A stretch of DNA of 64,000 nt from Corallincola platygyrae (GTDB taxonomy: Bacteria; Pseudomonadota; Gammaproteobacteria; Enterobacterales; Neiellaceae): NCBI RefSeq assembly GCF_039544265.1, contig NZ_BAABLI010000032.1:31837-95836 (forward strand), written 5' to 3'. A model generated the notes under the pieces. That model searched no databases. It was not told the DNA's origin and saw nothing but the letters and a program-made list of their open reading frames with translations. The position numbers and the translations under genes are program-made. Shown here piece by piece: positions 1-8,033 of the stretch (its first letter is position 1; every line of letters begins with the position of its first letter).

Positions 1-460
1 CCCTGACCGATTCCATTAGCAGGTCACTGGTATCCGCTTCCATGTTCAATTCCATGGCGATACCGGAATCAAACGCCTGCTGTTTTAAGGCCCGCTGACA
101 AAAGCCATGGATAGTAAAAATCGCCGCTTCATCCAGCTCCAGCAATGCCACCTTTAACAGGTTTCTGGCTCGCTGTGCATCTACGCGTTTTACCAATGCT
201 GCAATGAAGTCATCATCGGGCTTAGGCTGAGAAAGCGCCGCCAGCGCTTCACGCAAGAAGCTATCGATTCGCCCCTTAATTTCCTGAGTAGCCGCCTTAG
301 TGAAGGTCATCACCAAAATCTGCTGAACAGGCAACTCACGCTCCAGCAGTAAACGCAAATAAAGTCGGGTGATGTTGTAAGTTTTACCTGTGCCCGCACT
401 CGCTTCAATCAAGTGTCGCCCGGCAAGGGGCAAGGTCAATGCATTTAGGTCCTGCATCAT
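1..460 (-). CDS. recB: RecB, exonuclease V beta subunit (N-terminal part, cut by window edge)
   Basis: The reverse complement reads open from an ATG at 460 to the window edge and gives the first 153 residues of RecB. RecB is the 3'-5' helicase/nuclease subunit of RecBCD, which processes double-strand breaks and loads RecA. The helicase Walker A motif is visible near residue 19 (EASAGTGKT), followed by the motif Ia region (VMTFTKAAT) and the conserved TIHGFCQRAL segment. The start codon overlaps the recC stop (ATGA), so translation is coupled to recC. A second ATG follows directly at 457. The helicase remainder and nuclease domain lie outside the window. Confidence 0.95.
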   Translation of the reverse strand, partial: MMQDLNALTLPLAGRHLIEASAGTGKTYNITRLYLRLLLERELPVQQILVMTFTKAATQEIKGRIDSFLREALAALSQPKPDDDFIAALVKRVDAQRARNLLKVALLELDEAAIFTIHGFCQRALKQQAFDSGIAMELNMEADTSDLLMESVR

Positions 461-3400
461 TTCTTGATCTCCTGAAGCTCGCTGTAAATAGGCAGATACA
501 GTGAGCAAAGCAGCTGGCGCTGCGGCTCTGAGAATTCAGGCGTATGGCGGTAAAACCACTGAAAATAGGGGTTGTCAGCAATTCCGAAACCATGTTCGCT
601 GGGCGCAAGCGCCTGCTGCCAGGCTGTCTCGAAGCTGCCTGCTAATGGTCCATAAAAATCCACTGCGGTTTCGTTATCAAGCGGTATCCCCGCTTTCGCG
701 GCCAGTTTAAGCAGCGCCTGAGATGTGGTTTTGCCAAGGGCACCATGCAGCAGCTGAGGCTGAGTTAACGCCTGCTGCCAAGTAGAGATCCATTGCAACA
801 GATACTCCCCCGCAATTTTCGGCGTCAAAGTAGCCTCGAACTGAGCACGCCGCGCTTTGAACGTTTTGCCTTGGTCGGTGGAGTGCAGGTGCACAAAGTG
901 GCTTTGTACTGGTTCACCTTTTACCAGGGTGGCAACCAAGTGATGCAGCCAGAAGCTAAGATCATCCTTTGCTTTTCTGGTGGCTGGTCGCCCCATCAAC
1001 AAACCACGCTGCTCGTCCGCAGTGTTCCAATTCAAATTGGCTTCCAGTGTCCAATCGCCAACATCTATGGTGACAGGCTCGGATTCGGCTTGGCCAACGC
1101 CACGGTAAGCTTCGGCATATAGCGATGAGATCTGTTCGCATTCATCAAAAAACTGCGGCGTTAACGGAGACTCAGGCAAAAGCCCGCTAAGCTCATAACG
1201 CTCTCGGATCAGGTTCGCCGCTTCGACAGAGTGCTCTGACAGAAACGCTTCGCTTAAAGCATCCTTTATCTGGTACCCGGTCAGGCCATCAGGTGCGAAG
1301 GGTTCGGGATCTGACAAGGCTTCCACCTGCTGACCTAACCTCAGGCCCAGTCTTTCCTGGGCAAAACCACGCAGTGGATCATCAAAGAATCTAACCAGTT
1401 GTTCGAGCTGGACCCGCTTTTCAGTAGGCTCTTCCGCGGGTAATGAAATCAGATTATCAACCGACGCTTGCGGCTGATTAAGGCGGATCCACCCCGGGTC
1501 AAAACTGGGGAAACGACCGGTGTAGTTGTGTTCGCTGAATGGATGTAGTGGCCTGAGCAACAATTGATTCTGGTTGCCACTGATTTCAGCTCTGATTTCA
1601 GCTCTGGTCTCAGTTCCGTTCACGGTTTCTGCTTCGGGATCTAACTGCCAGCCGTAGCCATGAGTTAGATAGTCCATCAACTCTTTTAGGATCAGGCTGG
1701 GCTGGCGTTCTGCGTTGTTGCGAATGTTGTTGCCCTGATAGCTCAGGTAAAGCGAATGGCGTGCTGAGATCAGCGCTTCCAGAAACAGGTATCTGTCATC
1801 ACCACGACGGGAGCGGTCGCCCGGTTTCCTGCCTGTTGCCGCCATCAAATCAAAACTCAGGGGGACGCTTTGCCTTGGATATTGCCCGTCATTAAGCCCT
1901 AGTACCGCAATCACTTTGAATGGAATACTGCGCATCGGCACCATGGAGCAAAAGGTGATCTGCCCGGTAAGGAAGTGGTTACCGCCGTCAGGCTGGGTAA
2001 AGTGGTGATTCAGGTAGTGCCTGACCACTTCCAGCCCTAAGGTTTGTTCATAACCTGCCTGCGCCGTGTATTCCCCCAGGCTGCTGATGGCTTGCCCTAT
2101 CAGCTCAAACGCTTCCTGTTCATGTCCCTGTTCAGGCGCAAAGAAGCCATCTCTTAGCTGCAGCAGATAATTTTGCCACTGCTCGGGAGTTCTGGCTTTC
2201 AACAAGGTTGCAGCATGGCTTTGCAATCGTTCAAGCAGTTGCATTAAACGCCCCAGCAAAATCGCTTGCTGTCCCTCAACATGAGGTAGCAACAATCGGC
2301 CGTGACTGATCTGCTCCTGATCGCTTTGAGCAAAACCCAATAGCAGCCTGCTCAGCCCCCACTGCCAGGTGAATTTGTCAGAGCTTTGTTCGTTACCCGA
2401 TATCGCCTGTTTATGGGCGCTATCCAAGCCCCAATGGATCGCTGCATCCCTTAACCACCATTCGATGGTGGATAGCTCATCATCGGTAAAGCCAAACTTT
2501 TTCTGCAGCGCGGGCAAACGGATATAGTCGAGGATACGGCTGATCTCGAAACGGCTGTCAGGTAACAACAGCAGCTCTGAGAATGTCGAAATCAGCGGTT
2601 CAGAATCCAGCAAGGTTCGGTCAGCAATAGAACAGGGTAATCTGGGCGTATCAGGGTTTTGTTTGTCCCAAGGACGCCTGAATACCGCATCAATGTAAGG
2701 CGCGTAATCCTCAATCGCTGGACACATCACCAACACATCCTGCGGCTTGAGTGCAGGATCATTCGCAAACTGGTGCAGAAGATAGTCATGCAGGGACTGG
2801 ATTTCACGGAGTGCACTGTGCGCACTGCTAACCACTATCGAATCGTCGACTACGGCCGATTCTGGCGGGTTTTCACGCGCATCTCTTAGGTTAAGAATAT
2901 CACTCTGCAACTGTTGAAGAACGCGACTTCGTTGTTGCTCTTGGTTCTCAGGTGAATCTGCAAAGGCGCTTATCTCGTAACCCTGCACTGACTGCAACAG
3001 GTTAAAGAACTCCCTGCCCTGTTGGCCCAGATTTGCTAACAAAGGGTTAGAAGGCTCTGCTTCCTGATGGTTTCCCTCACCATTGATTCCACTGACAGTG
3101 CCATTAACTCCACTGGTGGCACCTGCGGTCCAGGCATCTACCTGCGCCTCGCGTAGCCATTTAGCTTTTGCTTTGTCACTCTGAACATCCCCCCAGAAGC
3201 TAACACACGGATTAAGGTGGAACAGGTGAATATCACTGTAAGCGGCCAGCGCTTCAAAAAATGCCAATGTCTGCGGCGCCAGTGTGTTGATGGCAAATAT
3301 CATCACCTGTTTGGGCAGCTTAGAGGCATTTTCAGCCATCGCTTCCAATGCCATCTTTTGCAGTTTAACCGGATGGTAAGGCTCTTCCCTGACTAACTCC

Positions 3401-3927
3401 CGCCACAGCCAGGCTTGCCAGTTTTCTAACTCGTCACTATCTGTTGCTGTTTGCTGACCTTCCCATGCCAGGATCCACTCGGCACGGAACATCATGTACT
3501 GCTCGAACAGATCCGCCAGTTTGGTGGCTAGCTGAAACCGTTTCAGTGGATCTGGCTGGCTACCATCGCCGCCCCAGTAGTGGGTTGCCGCAGAGGCGTC
3601 GGCAAGCGCTTTGAAGCCGTCACTTTCCAGCAGACTATCAATGCGCCAAGCCAGCACTTCCCTTCGATACGGAGATTGTTTGGGGATCGCGTCCTGTCCC
3701 AGCAACAATCGGGCAGTGTCCCAGATAAACCGCGAGGGCATCGGAAACTGCAGGTTCATGGCGATACCCTGGCTCTCAGCCAACTGCATATTGAGCCAGT
3801 GCTGCATGCCCTGGCTTTCAACCAGAATAGTGTCTGGCTGCAATACAGAACCCTGGCGGGTAGCCAGTACTGCTTCAATCAAAAAGGAGAGATCTTCCAG
3901 ACGATTGGAAGGATATACAGTCAGCAC
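457..3927 (-). CDS. recC: RecC, exonuclease V gamma subunit
   Basis: This encodes 1156 aa, near the usual length of about 1120. RecC is the subunit of RecBCD that scans for Chi and clamps RecB and RecD. The start is put at the GTG at 3927, giving MLTVYPSNRLEDL, the conserved RecC N-terminus; an AGAGG ribosome site lies 5 nt before it. A longer frame opens at 4008, but its extra 27 residues run into an inserted repeat element and match nothing in the family. Further RecC hallmarks are the segment LVESQGMQHWLNMQL near the N-terminus and MVPMRSIPFKVIAVLGLNDGQYPR in the middle. The stop overlaps the recB start, so recC-recB form one operon. Confidence 0.95.
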   Translation of the reverse strand: MLTVYPSNRLEDLSFLIEAVLATRQGSVLQPDTILVESQGMQHWLNMQLAESQGIAMNLQFPMPSRFIWDTARLLLGQDAIPKQSPYRREVLAWRIDSLLESDGFKALADASAATHYWGGDGSQPDPLKRFQLATKLADLFEQYMMFRAEWILAWEGQQTATDSDELENWQAWLWRELVREEPYHPVKLQKMALEAMAENASKLPKQVMIFAINTLAPQTLAFFEALAAYSDIHLFHLNPCVSFWGDVQSDKAKAKWLREAQVDAWTAGATSGVNGTVSGINGEGNHQEAEPSNPLLANLGQQGREFFNLLQSVQGYEISAFADSPENQEQQRSRVLQQLQSDILNLRDARENPPESAVVDDSIVVSSAHSALREIQSLHDYLLHQFANDPALKPQDVLVMCPAIEDYAPYIDAVFRRPWDKQNPDTPRLPCSIADRTLLDSEPLISTFSELLLLPDSRFEISRILDYIRLPALQKKFGFTDDELSTIEWWLRDAAIHWGLDSAHKQAISGNEQSSDKFTWQWGLSRLLLGFAQSDQEQISHGRLLLPHVEGQQAILLGRLMQLLERLQSHAATLLKARTPEQWQNYLLQLRDGFFAPEQGHEQEAFELIGQAISSLGEYTAQAGYEQTLGLEVVRHYLNHHFTQPDGGNHFLTGQITFCSMVPMRSIPFKVIAVLGLNDGQYPRQSVPLSFDLMAATGRKPGDRSRRGDDRYLFLEALISARHSLYLSYQGNNIRNNAERQPSLILKELMDYLTHGYGWQLDPEAETVNGTETRAEIRAEISGNQNQLLLRPLHPFSEHNYTGRFPSFDPGWIRLNQPQASVDNLISLPAEEPTEKRVQLEQLVRFFDDPLRGFAQERLGLRLGQQVEALSDPEPFAPDGLTGYQIKDALSEAFLSEHSVEAANLIRERYELSGLLPESPLTPQFFDECEQISSLYAEAYRGVGQAESEPVTIDVGDWTLEANLNWNTADEQRGLLMGRPATRKAKDDLSFWLHHLVATLVKGEPVQSHFVHLHSTDQGKTFKARRAQFEATLTPKIAGEYLLQWISTWQQALTQPQLLHGALGKTTSQALLKLAAKAGIPLDNETAVDFYGPLAGSFETAWQQALAPSEHGFGIADNPYFQWFYRHTPEFSEPQRQLLCSLYLPIYSELQEIKK

Positions 3928-3995
3928 ATGAGCCTCTTGGGAAAGCGCAGTTAAATCAACAAGCTGGTTACCAAAAATATGTTGGTAACAGTTAA

Positions 3996-4257
3996 TACCA
4001 ATCCGCATAAAGATATGGTCAACCAGGAAGCCTGGGCAAGTTCAATTCAAGGCGCAGTTATGCAGCAATGGTTGTTCCCTTGCAAATGGCTGCAACGTAG
4101 AAGTGGGCTTGCCCAGACTTCCCCGTAGGGCGGGTTTTAAATCACTTAATGCTGCGTTAGCTGATTTCGGCGTAGAACAACTATGCCTTCAATCACCTGC
4201 CTTGCCTGAAGTGCTCTAAATTCCCGCTGGTAGATCATATTCTTATGCGGATTGGTA
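3996..4257. mobile_element. MITE-like element with about 25-bp terminal inverted repeats
   Basis: The left end (TACCAATCCGCATAA then AGATATGGTC) is repeated inverted at the right end (GATCATATTC then TTATGCGGATTGGTA), with about three mismatches over 25 bp. The element is 262 bp and has no convincing gene. It is flanked on both sides by TAA (3993-3995 and 4258-4260), consistent with a 3-bp target duplication. The inside contains further GC-rich self-complementary stretches. Small size, terminal repeats, no transposase and a short target duplication are what define a non-autonomous MITE. It lies 68 bp upstream of the recC GTG, between recC and any upstream promoter. Confidence 0.75.
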
Positions 4258-4349
4258 TAAGAGAAAGATGTTAGACGGAAACAGATAAGAACGGAATCGA
4301 CGAAGGCCAAAAATGGGGCCTGAAATCTAGGGAGAAAGCAGTATTGCGG

Positions 4350-4378
4350 AATCAAAAAAGGCGCCTTTCGGCGCCTTC
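4350..4378 (-). terminator. Rho-independent terminator, minus strand
   Basis: An 8-bp perfect stem AAGGCGCC/GGCGCCTT (4358-4365 and 4370-4377) with a TTTC loop is followed on the minus strand by a run of six T. It lies about 50 bp after the stop of the small minus-strand ORF at 4427-4606. Its stem is identical to that of the pykF terminator at 4781-4800. Confidence 0.8.
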
Positions 4379-4426
4379 AAACATTCAAGGGTCTGGTCCA
4401 CACTATATAAACTGCTCCGCCCAAAA

Positions 4427-4606
4427 CTATTTTCTGGGTAGCTGCTTGAAATAGGACAAAAAAGTGCAGACGAGAAGCAACCCAATATGAAAACCAATCA
4501 TAGTTGGAGACAAAAGGTAGTCCGTATCCCGGCCTTTATAAAACGCCCAGAGGAATGCGCCAGAGTAGATGCCAAATGTCACGCCAAAACTCTGAATGCA
4601 CGCCAT
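4427..4606 (-). CDS. Possible small membrane protein (59 aa)
   Basis: A short reading frame in the otherwise empty recC-pykF gap encodes 59 aa. It begins MACIQSFGVTFGIYSGAFLW and has two hydrophobic stretches, residues about 6-22 and 36-52, separated by a charged loop (YKGRDTDY), ending KQLPRK. This looks like two membrane spans. It is followed by a good minus-strand terminator, which supports a transcript of its own. Against it: there is no clear ribosome site before the ATG and I recognise no family. It could also be the tail of a decayed longer membrane protein, since coding-like sequence stops at a TAA a few codons upstream of the ATG. Confidence 0.4.
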   Translation of the reverse strand: MACIQSFGVTFGIYSGAFLWAFYKGRDTDYLLSPTMIGFHIGLLLVCTFLSYFKQLPRK

Positions 4607-4774
4607 ACGTAGAGTCTTAATATCTATTTAACTAAATCCTTTTAGTAGATAATTTCTTTAGAAAAAGCTTGATAAACAAACTGTTAAGAAGGGATTCTGG
4701 ACACTCTCAAACTTACCAAGATGGTCAAGAGTAGCTTGCGAGGGAGGCAAAAAAAGTCGCTCAGATCACCAAAG

Positions 4775-4804
4775 CAAAAAAAGGCGCCTTACGGCGCCTT
4801 TTCT
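4775..4804 (-). terminator. pykF terminator
   Basis: The stem AAGGCGCC/GGCGCCTT (4781-4788 and 4793-4800) has a TTAC loop and is flanked by an A-run on the left and T-rich sequence on the right, so it can work in both directions. On the minus strand a run of seven T follows, 20 bp after the pyruvate kinase stop. Confidence 0.85.
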
Positions 4805-4820
4805 TATTCACTTATCGAGA

Positions 4821-6230
4821 TTAGTCGATTGAGTGAACAGAGATAGTGTTGGTAGTACCAACCAGCGCGCCAGCTACAACAACGATGTTGTCGCCAGACT
4901 TAGCCAGGCCGTACTGAACCGCTTTCTCTTTAGCACGAGTGTAGATGCAGTCGCTGTTTTCGAAATCTTCAACAACAGACGCGCTAACACCACGAGTCAG
5001 ACACATGTGCTGAGCAGTTTTAGCGTTAGAAGTCATCGCCAGGATCTGTGCTTTAGGGAAGTACTTACGTACAGACTTCACAGACTTACCTTCGTTAGTA
5101 CAAACAACGATGGCTTTAGCGTCGAGGTTACGTGCAGTTGCAACAGCAGACTTACACAGAGATTCAGTTACACGCAGAGCACCAGTTACTTCTGGCAGTT
5201 CGCGCTGAACTTCGCCCATAACTTCGTCAGTGCGCTCACAGATTTTCGCCATGATAGCAACGGTTTCTGCTGGGTATTTACCTTTAGCAGACTCACCAGA
5301 CAGCATTACTGCGTCAGTACCGTCCATGATAGCGTTAGCTACGTCACCCGCTTCTGCGCGAGTAGGACGAGGGTTCTTGATCATTGAATCAAGCATCTGA
5401 GTAGCAGTGATAACCGGCTTACGTGCAACAACACATTTCTCGATCATCATCTTCTGAGCGAAGATTACTTCTTCAACTGGGATTTCAACACCCAGGTCAC
5501 CACGAGCAACCATGATGCCGTCAGACGCTTCCAGAATCGCGTCGAAGTTGTCTACGCCTTCCTGGTTTTCGATCTTAGACAGGATCTTAACAGTCTCGCC
5601 GCCGTTAGCGTTCAGCAGTTCGCGGATTTCAAGAACGTCAGACTCGCGACGGATGAAAGAAGCTGCAACGAAGTCAACGCCCTGAGAAGCACCCCATACC
5701 AGGTCGCTCTTGTCTTTTTCAGACAGCGCAGGCAAGTTCACGCTAACGCCAGGCAGGTTAACACCTTTCTTGTTACCCAGCTCACCAGTGTTCTCAACAC
5801 GGCAAACTACGTCGTTACCAGTGATTTCAGTAACAGTCAGCTGAATCAGACCGTCGTCCAGCAATACAGTGTTGCCAACGCTCAGGTCTTTAGCGAAATC
5901 TTCGTAAGTTACAGCAACGCGAGTCTTGTCACCCACAACGCTCTGATCAGTAGTCAGAGTGAAAGTTTGACCTGCTTCCAGCACAACATCACCGTCAGCC
6001 AGGTTCATAGTGCGGATTTCAGGACCTTTGGTGTCGAGCAGGATAGCTACTTTCTGACCGGTTTCAGCAGATACTTCGCGAACAGCGTTGATACGTGCAC
6101 CGTGCTCATCGTAGTCACCGTGGGAGAAGTTCAGACGCATTACGTTCATGCCAGCTTTTACTAGCTTGGTAAGCATCTCTTTGGATTCTGAAGCAGGTCC
6201 AATAGTACAAACTATCTTGGTCTTTCTCAT
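4821..6230 (-). CDS. pykF: Pyruvate kinase, type I (PykF)
   Basis: This encodes 469 aa, against 470 in E. coli PykF, and the two align almost without gaps. The enzyme converts phosphoenolpyruvate and ADP to pyruvate and ATP, the last step of glycolysis. Visible signatures are the N-terminus RKTKIVCTIGPAS, MRLNFSHGDY, LDTKGPEIRTM, the active-site motif ISKIENQEG (Lys near residue 220), GIMVARGDLGVEIP, ITATQMLDSM and DAVMLSGESAKGKYP. The last 120 residues form the fructose-1,6-bisphosphate-binding domain typical of the allosteric type I enzyme. It is transcribed alone, with its own terminator downstream and a 600-bp divergent gap upstream. Codon use is strongly biased, as expected of a highly expressed gene. 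Confidence 0.97.
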   Translation of the reverse strand: MRKTKIVCTIGPASESKEMLTKLVKAGMNVMRLNFSHGDYDEHGARINAVREVSAETGQKVAILLDTKGPEIRTMNLADGDVVLEAGQTFTLTTDQSVVGDKTRVAVTYEDFAKDLSVGNTVLLDDGLIQLTVTEITGNDVVCRVENTGELGNKKGVNLPGVSVNLPALSEKDKSDLVWGASQGVDFVAASFIRRESDVLEIRELLNANGGETVKILSKIENQEGVDNFDAILEASDGIMVARGDLGVEIPVEEVIFAQKMMIEKCVVARKPVITATQMLDSMIKNPRPTRAEAGDVANAIMDGTDAVMLSGESAKGKYPAETVAIMAKICERTDEVMGEVQRELPEVTGALRVTESLCKSAVATARNLDAKAIVVCTNEGKSVKSVRKYFPKAQILAMTSNAKTAQHMCLTRGVSASVVEDFENSDCIYTRAKEKAVQYGLAKSGDNIVVVAGALVGTTNTISVHSID

Positions 6231-6328
6231 TTCGAGGCCTCTGTAGTCTTGGCTACTAACGTTAAGATTTAGGGATTCAAAAAATTGCGCGATACCCTAT
6301 CACGTTCCTGAAAAATTGCACTGATTTC

Positions 6329-6344
6329 GTGAGAGATAACTCAC
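6329..6344. promoter_or_regulatory. Inverted repeat GTGAG-N6-CTCAC
   Basis: A perfect 5-bp inverted repeat lies about 100 bp upstream of the pykF start. On the minus strand it reads TGTGAGTTATCTCTCACG, resembling a CRP site but with 8 rather than 6 bp between TGTGA and TCAC(G/A). It may be an operator for another regulator. Confidence 0.25.
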
Positions 6345-6383
6345 ATTGCAGCGTTTTACATGAGCGTGATCAAATATTGTTAA

Positions 6384-6397
6384 ATTGGCAAACCAAT
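6384..6397. promoter_or_regulatory. Inverted repeat ATTGG-N4-CCAAT upstream of pykF
   Basis: A perfect 5-bp inverted repeat. The half-sites resemble the pyruvate-responsive PdhR operator (ATTGGTnnnACCAAT), but the centre is one base short. Its position about 155 bp upstream of pykF makes a metabolic regulator plausible. Confidence 0.25.
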
Positions 6398-6834
6398 AGT
6401 GTAGTCGCTTCAACCACAAATGCAGATCTGACGAGGTGCCCTGGTGCTCAGGTTTTACCCAATCGTAGTAATATTACTTTCGTGGTACAGATTCAACCGA
6501 TTCCTATCGGGGTAGTCACGTCCTTTTCTTGTTTTATTACAACATTAATAACAAATCGAAACAGCAGATTTCGATCAAGGTTTAGCAAGATTAGATGAAT
6601 TCCTTATGAATGAGGCTCAAACACTCGCCTACGGCACTTCTTTTCGCTGAGTAACCCAGCCCAATCGCTTTCTGTTCAGCAATCGAGCAACTGCAATAAT
6701 CCCCATCTACACTTCTCCGAATAGGCTGAATTTTCGAAAGAAAACTTAAAAAATTCAGGTCGTTTAGATCGATCGGCATTGTCGACAACGTATATCCATA
6801 CAAAGCATCAGTGAAAACAGAGGAATAAGCGGGT

Positions 6835-8010
6835 TTGGACCATCTCAGTCATATCGCCAGAGAGGCGCTGAAACTATTACAGGCGGAGGTGTTGAGTTAC
6901 GGGTTTAAACCTGCGATCCACTACGAGCTTGAGGGCGGATACAAGCCACGCCCTGGCAAGCAACTGGATTACCAAGCTGTTAACAAATCGATGGCAAAGT
7001 TGTCTCTGCAGGCAGAACTTAAGCCTGAGTATTGGCAATGTCAGTGGGAGTACGTTTCACTATTTAACGGCCAGTCTCCACTGCAAGAATCAGATAATCT
7101 CTACAAAGCGATCCAACTATTACCCGAACTGCTCTGTAAACATGGCGCGCAGCAGGTTTATATCCGTCCAGTGATTTGGAATGGCGACAGAGGCGGCATG
7201 GCATCAGGCAGCCGCGCAATTTTCCACCATACGGCGCGGGATATTCATATACCAAACGCGGTGCAACTCAACCTAAGCTTAATAGACAGCCACGGTAACA
7301 ACTTAATGGCGGATGGCCCCCTGGCCGAACAGATCCAATGCAAGCTGCTGGAAACCAGCTATCACTACTGCGCCCTGTTCTTGCCGGAAGAGGAAGCGTT
7401 CGAGCGCATCCGGCTAAAGAGCCATTATGGACTTGACCAAGAACTAAGCTCGCCAGTGAATCTGTCTGGTGGACATCAAGGCAGTATCGCGCTCTATCGT
7501 CAGTGGGGTAAACACAATCAGCCCATGGGCGTAGAAACCACCCTGCTCGACTGCGAACAGCAACCGCTGGTAACCCGCCAGGATTGGCGACGCGGTGCAC
7601 GCATTGAACACAGACTTGGGGCATCAAGCCCTCACTACAATCCGTACCTTAATTCAGTATTCGCGCTCGCTAATGTGGTTGATGTACTCGCTGAAAGACA
7701 ACACGGCACCATGCCGGCAAAACGTTGTAGCGAACAACAGGCAGACGCCAAGCCATTACCCCATGCACTTTACGACAGCAGTCTTGGCGAGTTCCCCGGT
7801 CCATCGGCCCTGGCACTGTTACAGCAAGATGATTGGCTGGAAACCATACTGTGGCGAATACAGTCACACAGAAAACCAGAAACTGAATACAACGACATAG
7901 GCGCCGCGCTGAAACAGGAGCTAATGGCTTCGTTCACGCGCCGTCAACCTATCGGAGATGCCACAGCCAATTTGGCAAGCATTAACGGCAACCCGACAGA
8001 AACCATATAA
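6835..8010 (+). CDS. Glutamine-synthetase-fold ligase, catalytic domain only, next to ovoA
   Basis: The 391-aa product has a TTG start 10 nt after an AGAGGA ribosome site. It follows the order of the glutamine synthetase (GS) catalytic barrel. HYELEGGY (E31, E33) matches the first metal-glutamate strand. KPEYWQCQWE (E65, E72) matches the GS pattern E-Y-x3-Q-x-E. HG..(110)..NGDRGGM (117-122) matches the GDxGSGMH loop. RIEHRL (E258, R260) and NPYL (269-272) match the C-terminal RIEVRLP...NPYL motif. Two things are unusual. The N-terminal beta-grasp domain of about 100 aa is missing, and the GMHxH histidines read GMASG. The family joins amines to carboxylates with ATP. The stop is 23 bp before ovoA, so co-transcription is very likely and the substrate may be ovothiol-related. 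The activity is inferred, not shown; a non-catalytic partner is possible. Confidence 0.65.
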   Translation: MDHLSHIAREALKLLQAEVLSYGFKPAIHYELEGGYKPRPGKQLDYQAVNKSMAKLSLQAELKPEYWQCQWEYVSLFNGQSPLQESDNLYKAIQLLPELLCKHGAQQVYIRPVIWNGDRGGMASGSRAIFHHTARDIHIPNAVQLNLSLIDSHGNNLMADGPLAEQIQCKLLETSYHYCALFLPEEEAFERIRLKSHYGLDQELSSPVNLSGGHQGSIALYRQWGKHNQPMGVETTLLDCEQQPLVTRQDWRRGARIEHRLGASSPHYNPYLNSVFALANVVDVLAERQHGTMPAKRCSEQQADAKPLPHALYDSSLGEFPGPSALALLQQDDWLETILWRIQSHRKPETEYNDIGAALKQELMASFTRRQPIGDATANLASINGNPTETI

Positions 8011-8033
8011 AAGAAAACACCAAGGTTAGAAGC

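Larger units (their letters stand above)
6231..6834. other. Divergent intergenic region pykF / ovothiol operon
   Basis: A 604-bp gap that must hold the pykF promoter (leftward) and the promoter of the GS-like/ovoA operon (rightward). I see no credible gene. Three inverted repeats stand out: GTGAG-N6-CTCAC at 6329-6344, ATTGG-N4-CCAAT at 6384-6397, and TTGTCGACAA at 6779-6788, about 47 bp before the first plus-strand start codon. None matches a regulator consensus at the right spacing that I can name with confidence. Confidence 0.5.

Noticed and set aside
3928..4008. Upstream extension of recC by 27 codons
   Set aside because: The extra residues run into the repeat element; the GTG at 3927 has a ribosome site and gives the conserved RecC N-terminus.
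4146..4355. 69-aa minus-strand frame across the repeat element
   Set aside because: It runs through the terminal repeat of the MITE and has no ribosome site or family resemblance.
6327..6349. CRP-like site TGTGAGTTATCTCTCACG (minus strand) upstream of pykF
   Set aside because: The half-sites are separated by 8 bp instead of the 6 bp CRP requires; kept only as an unspecified inverted repeat.
6591..6803. 70-aa minus-strand frame in the pykF/ovoA gap
   Set aside because: No ribosome site, no recognisable pattern, and it covers the likely promoter of the GS-like/ovoA operon.
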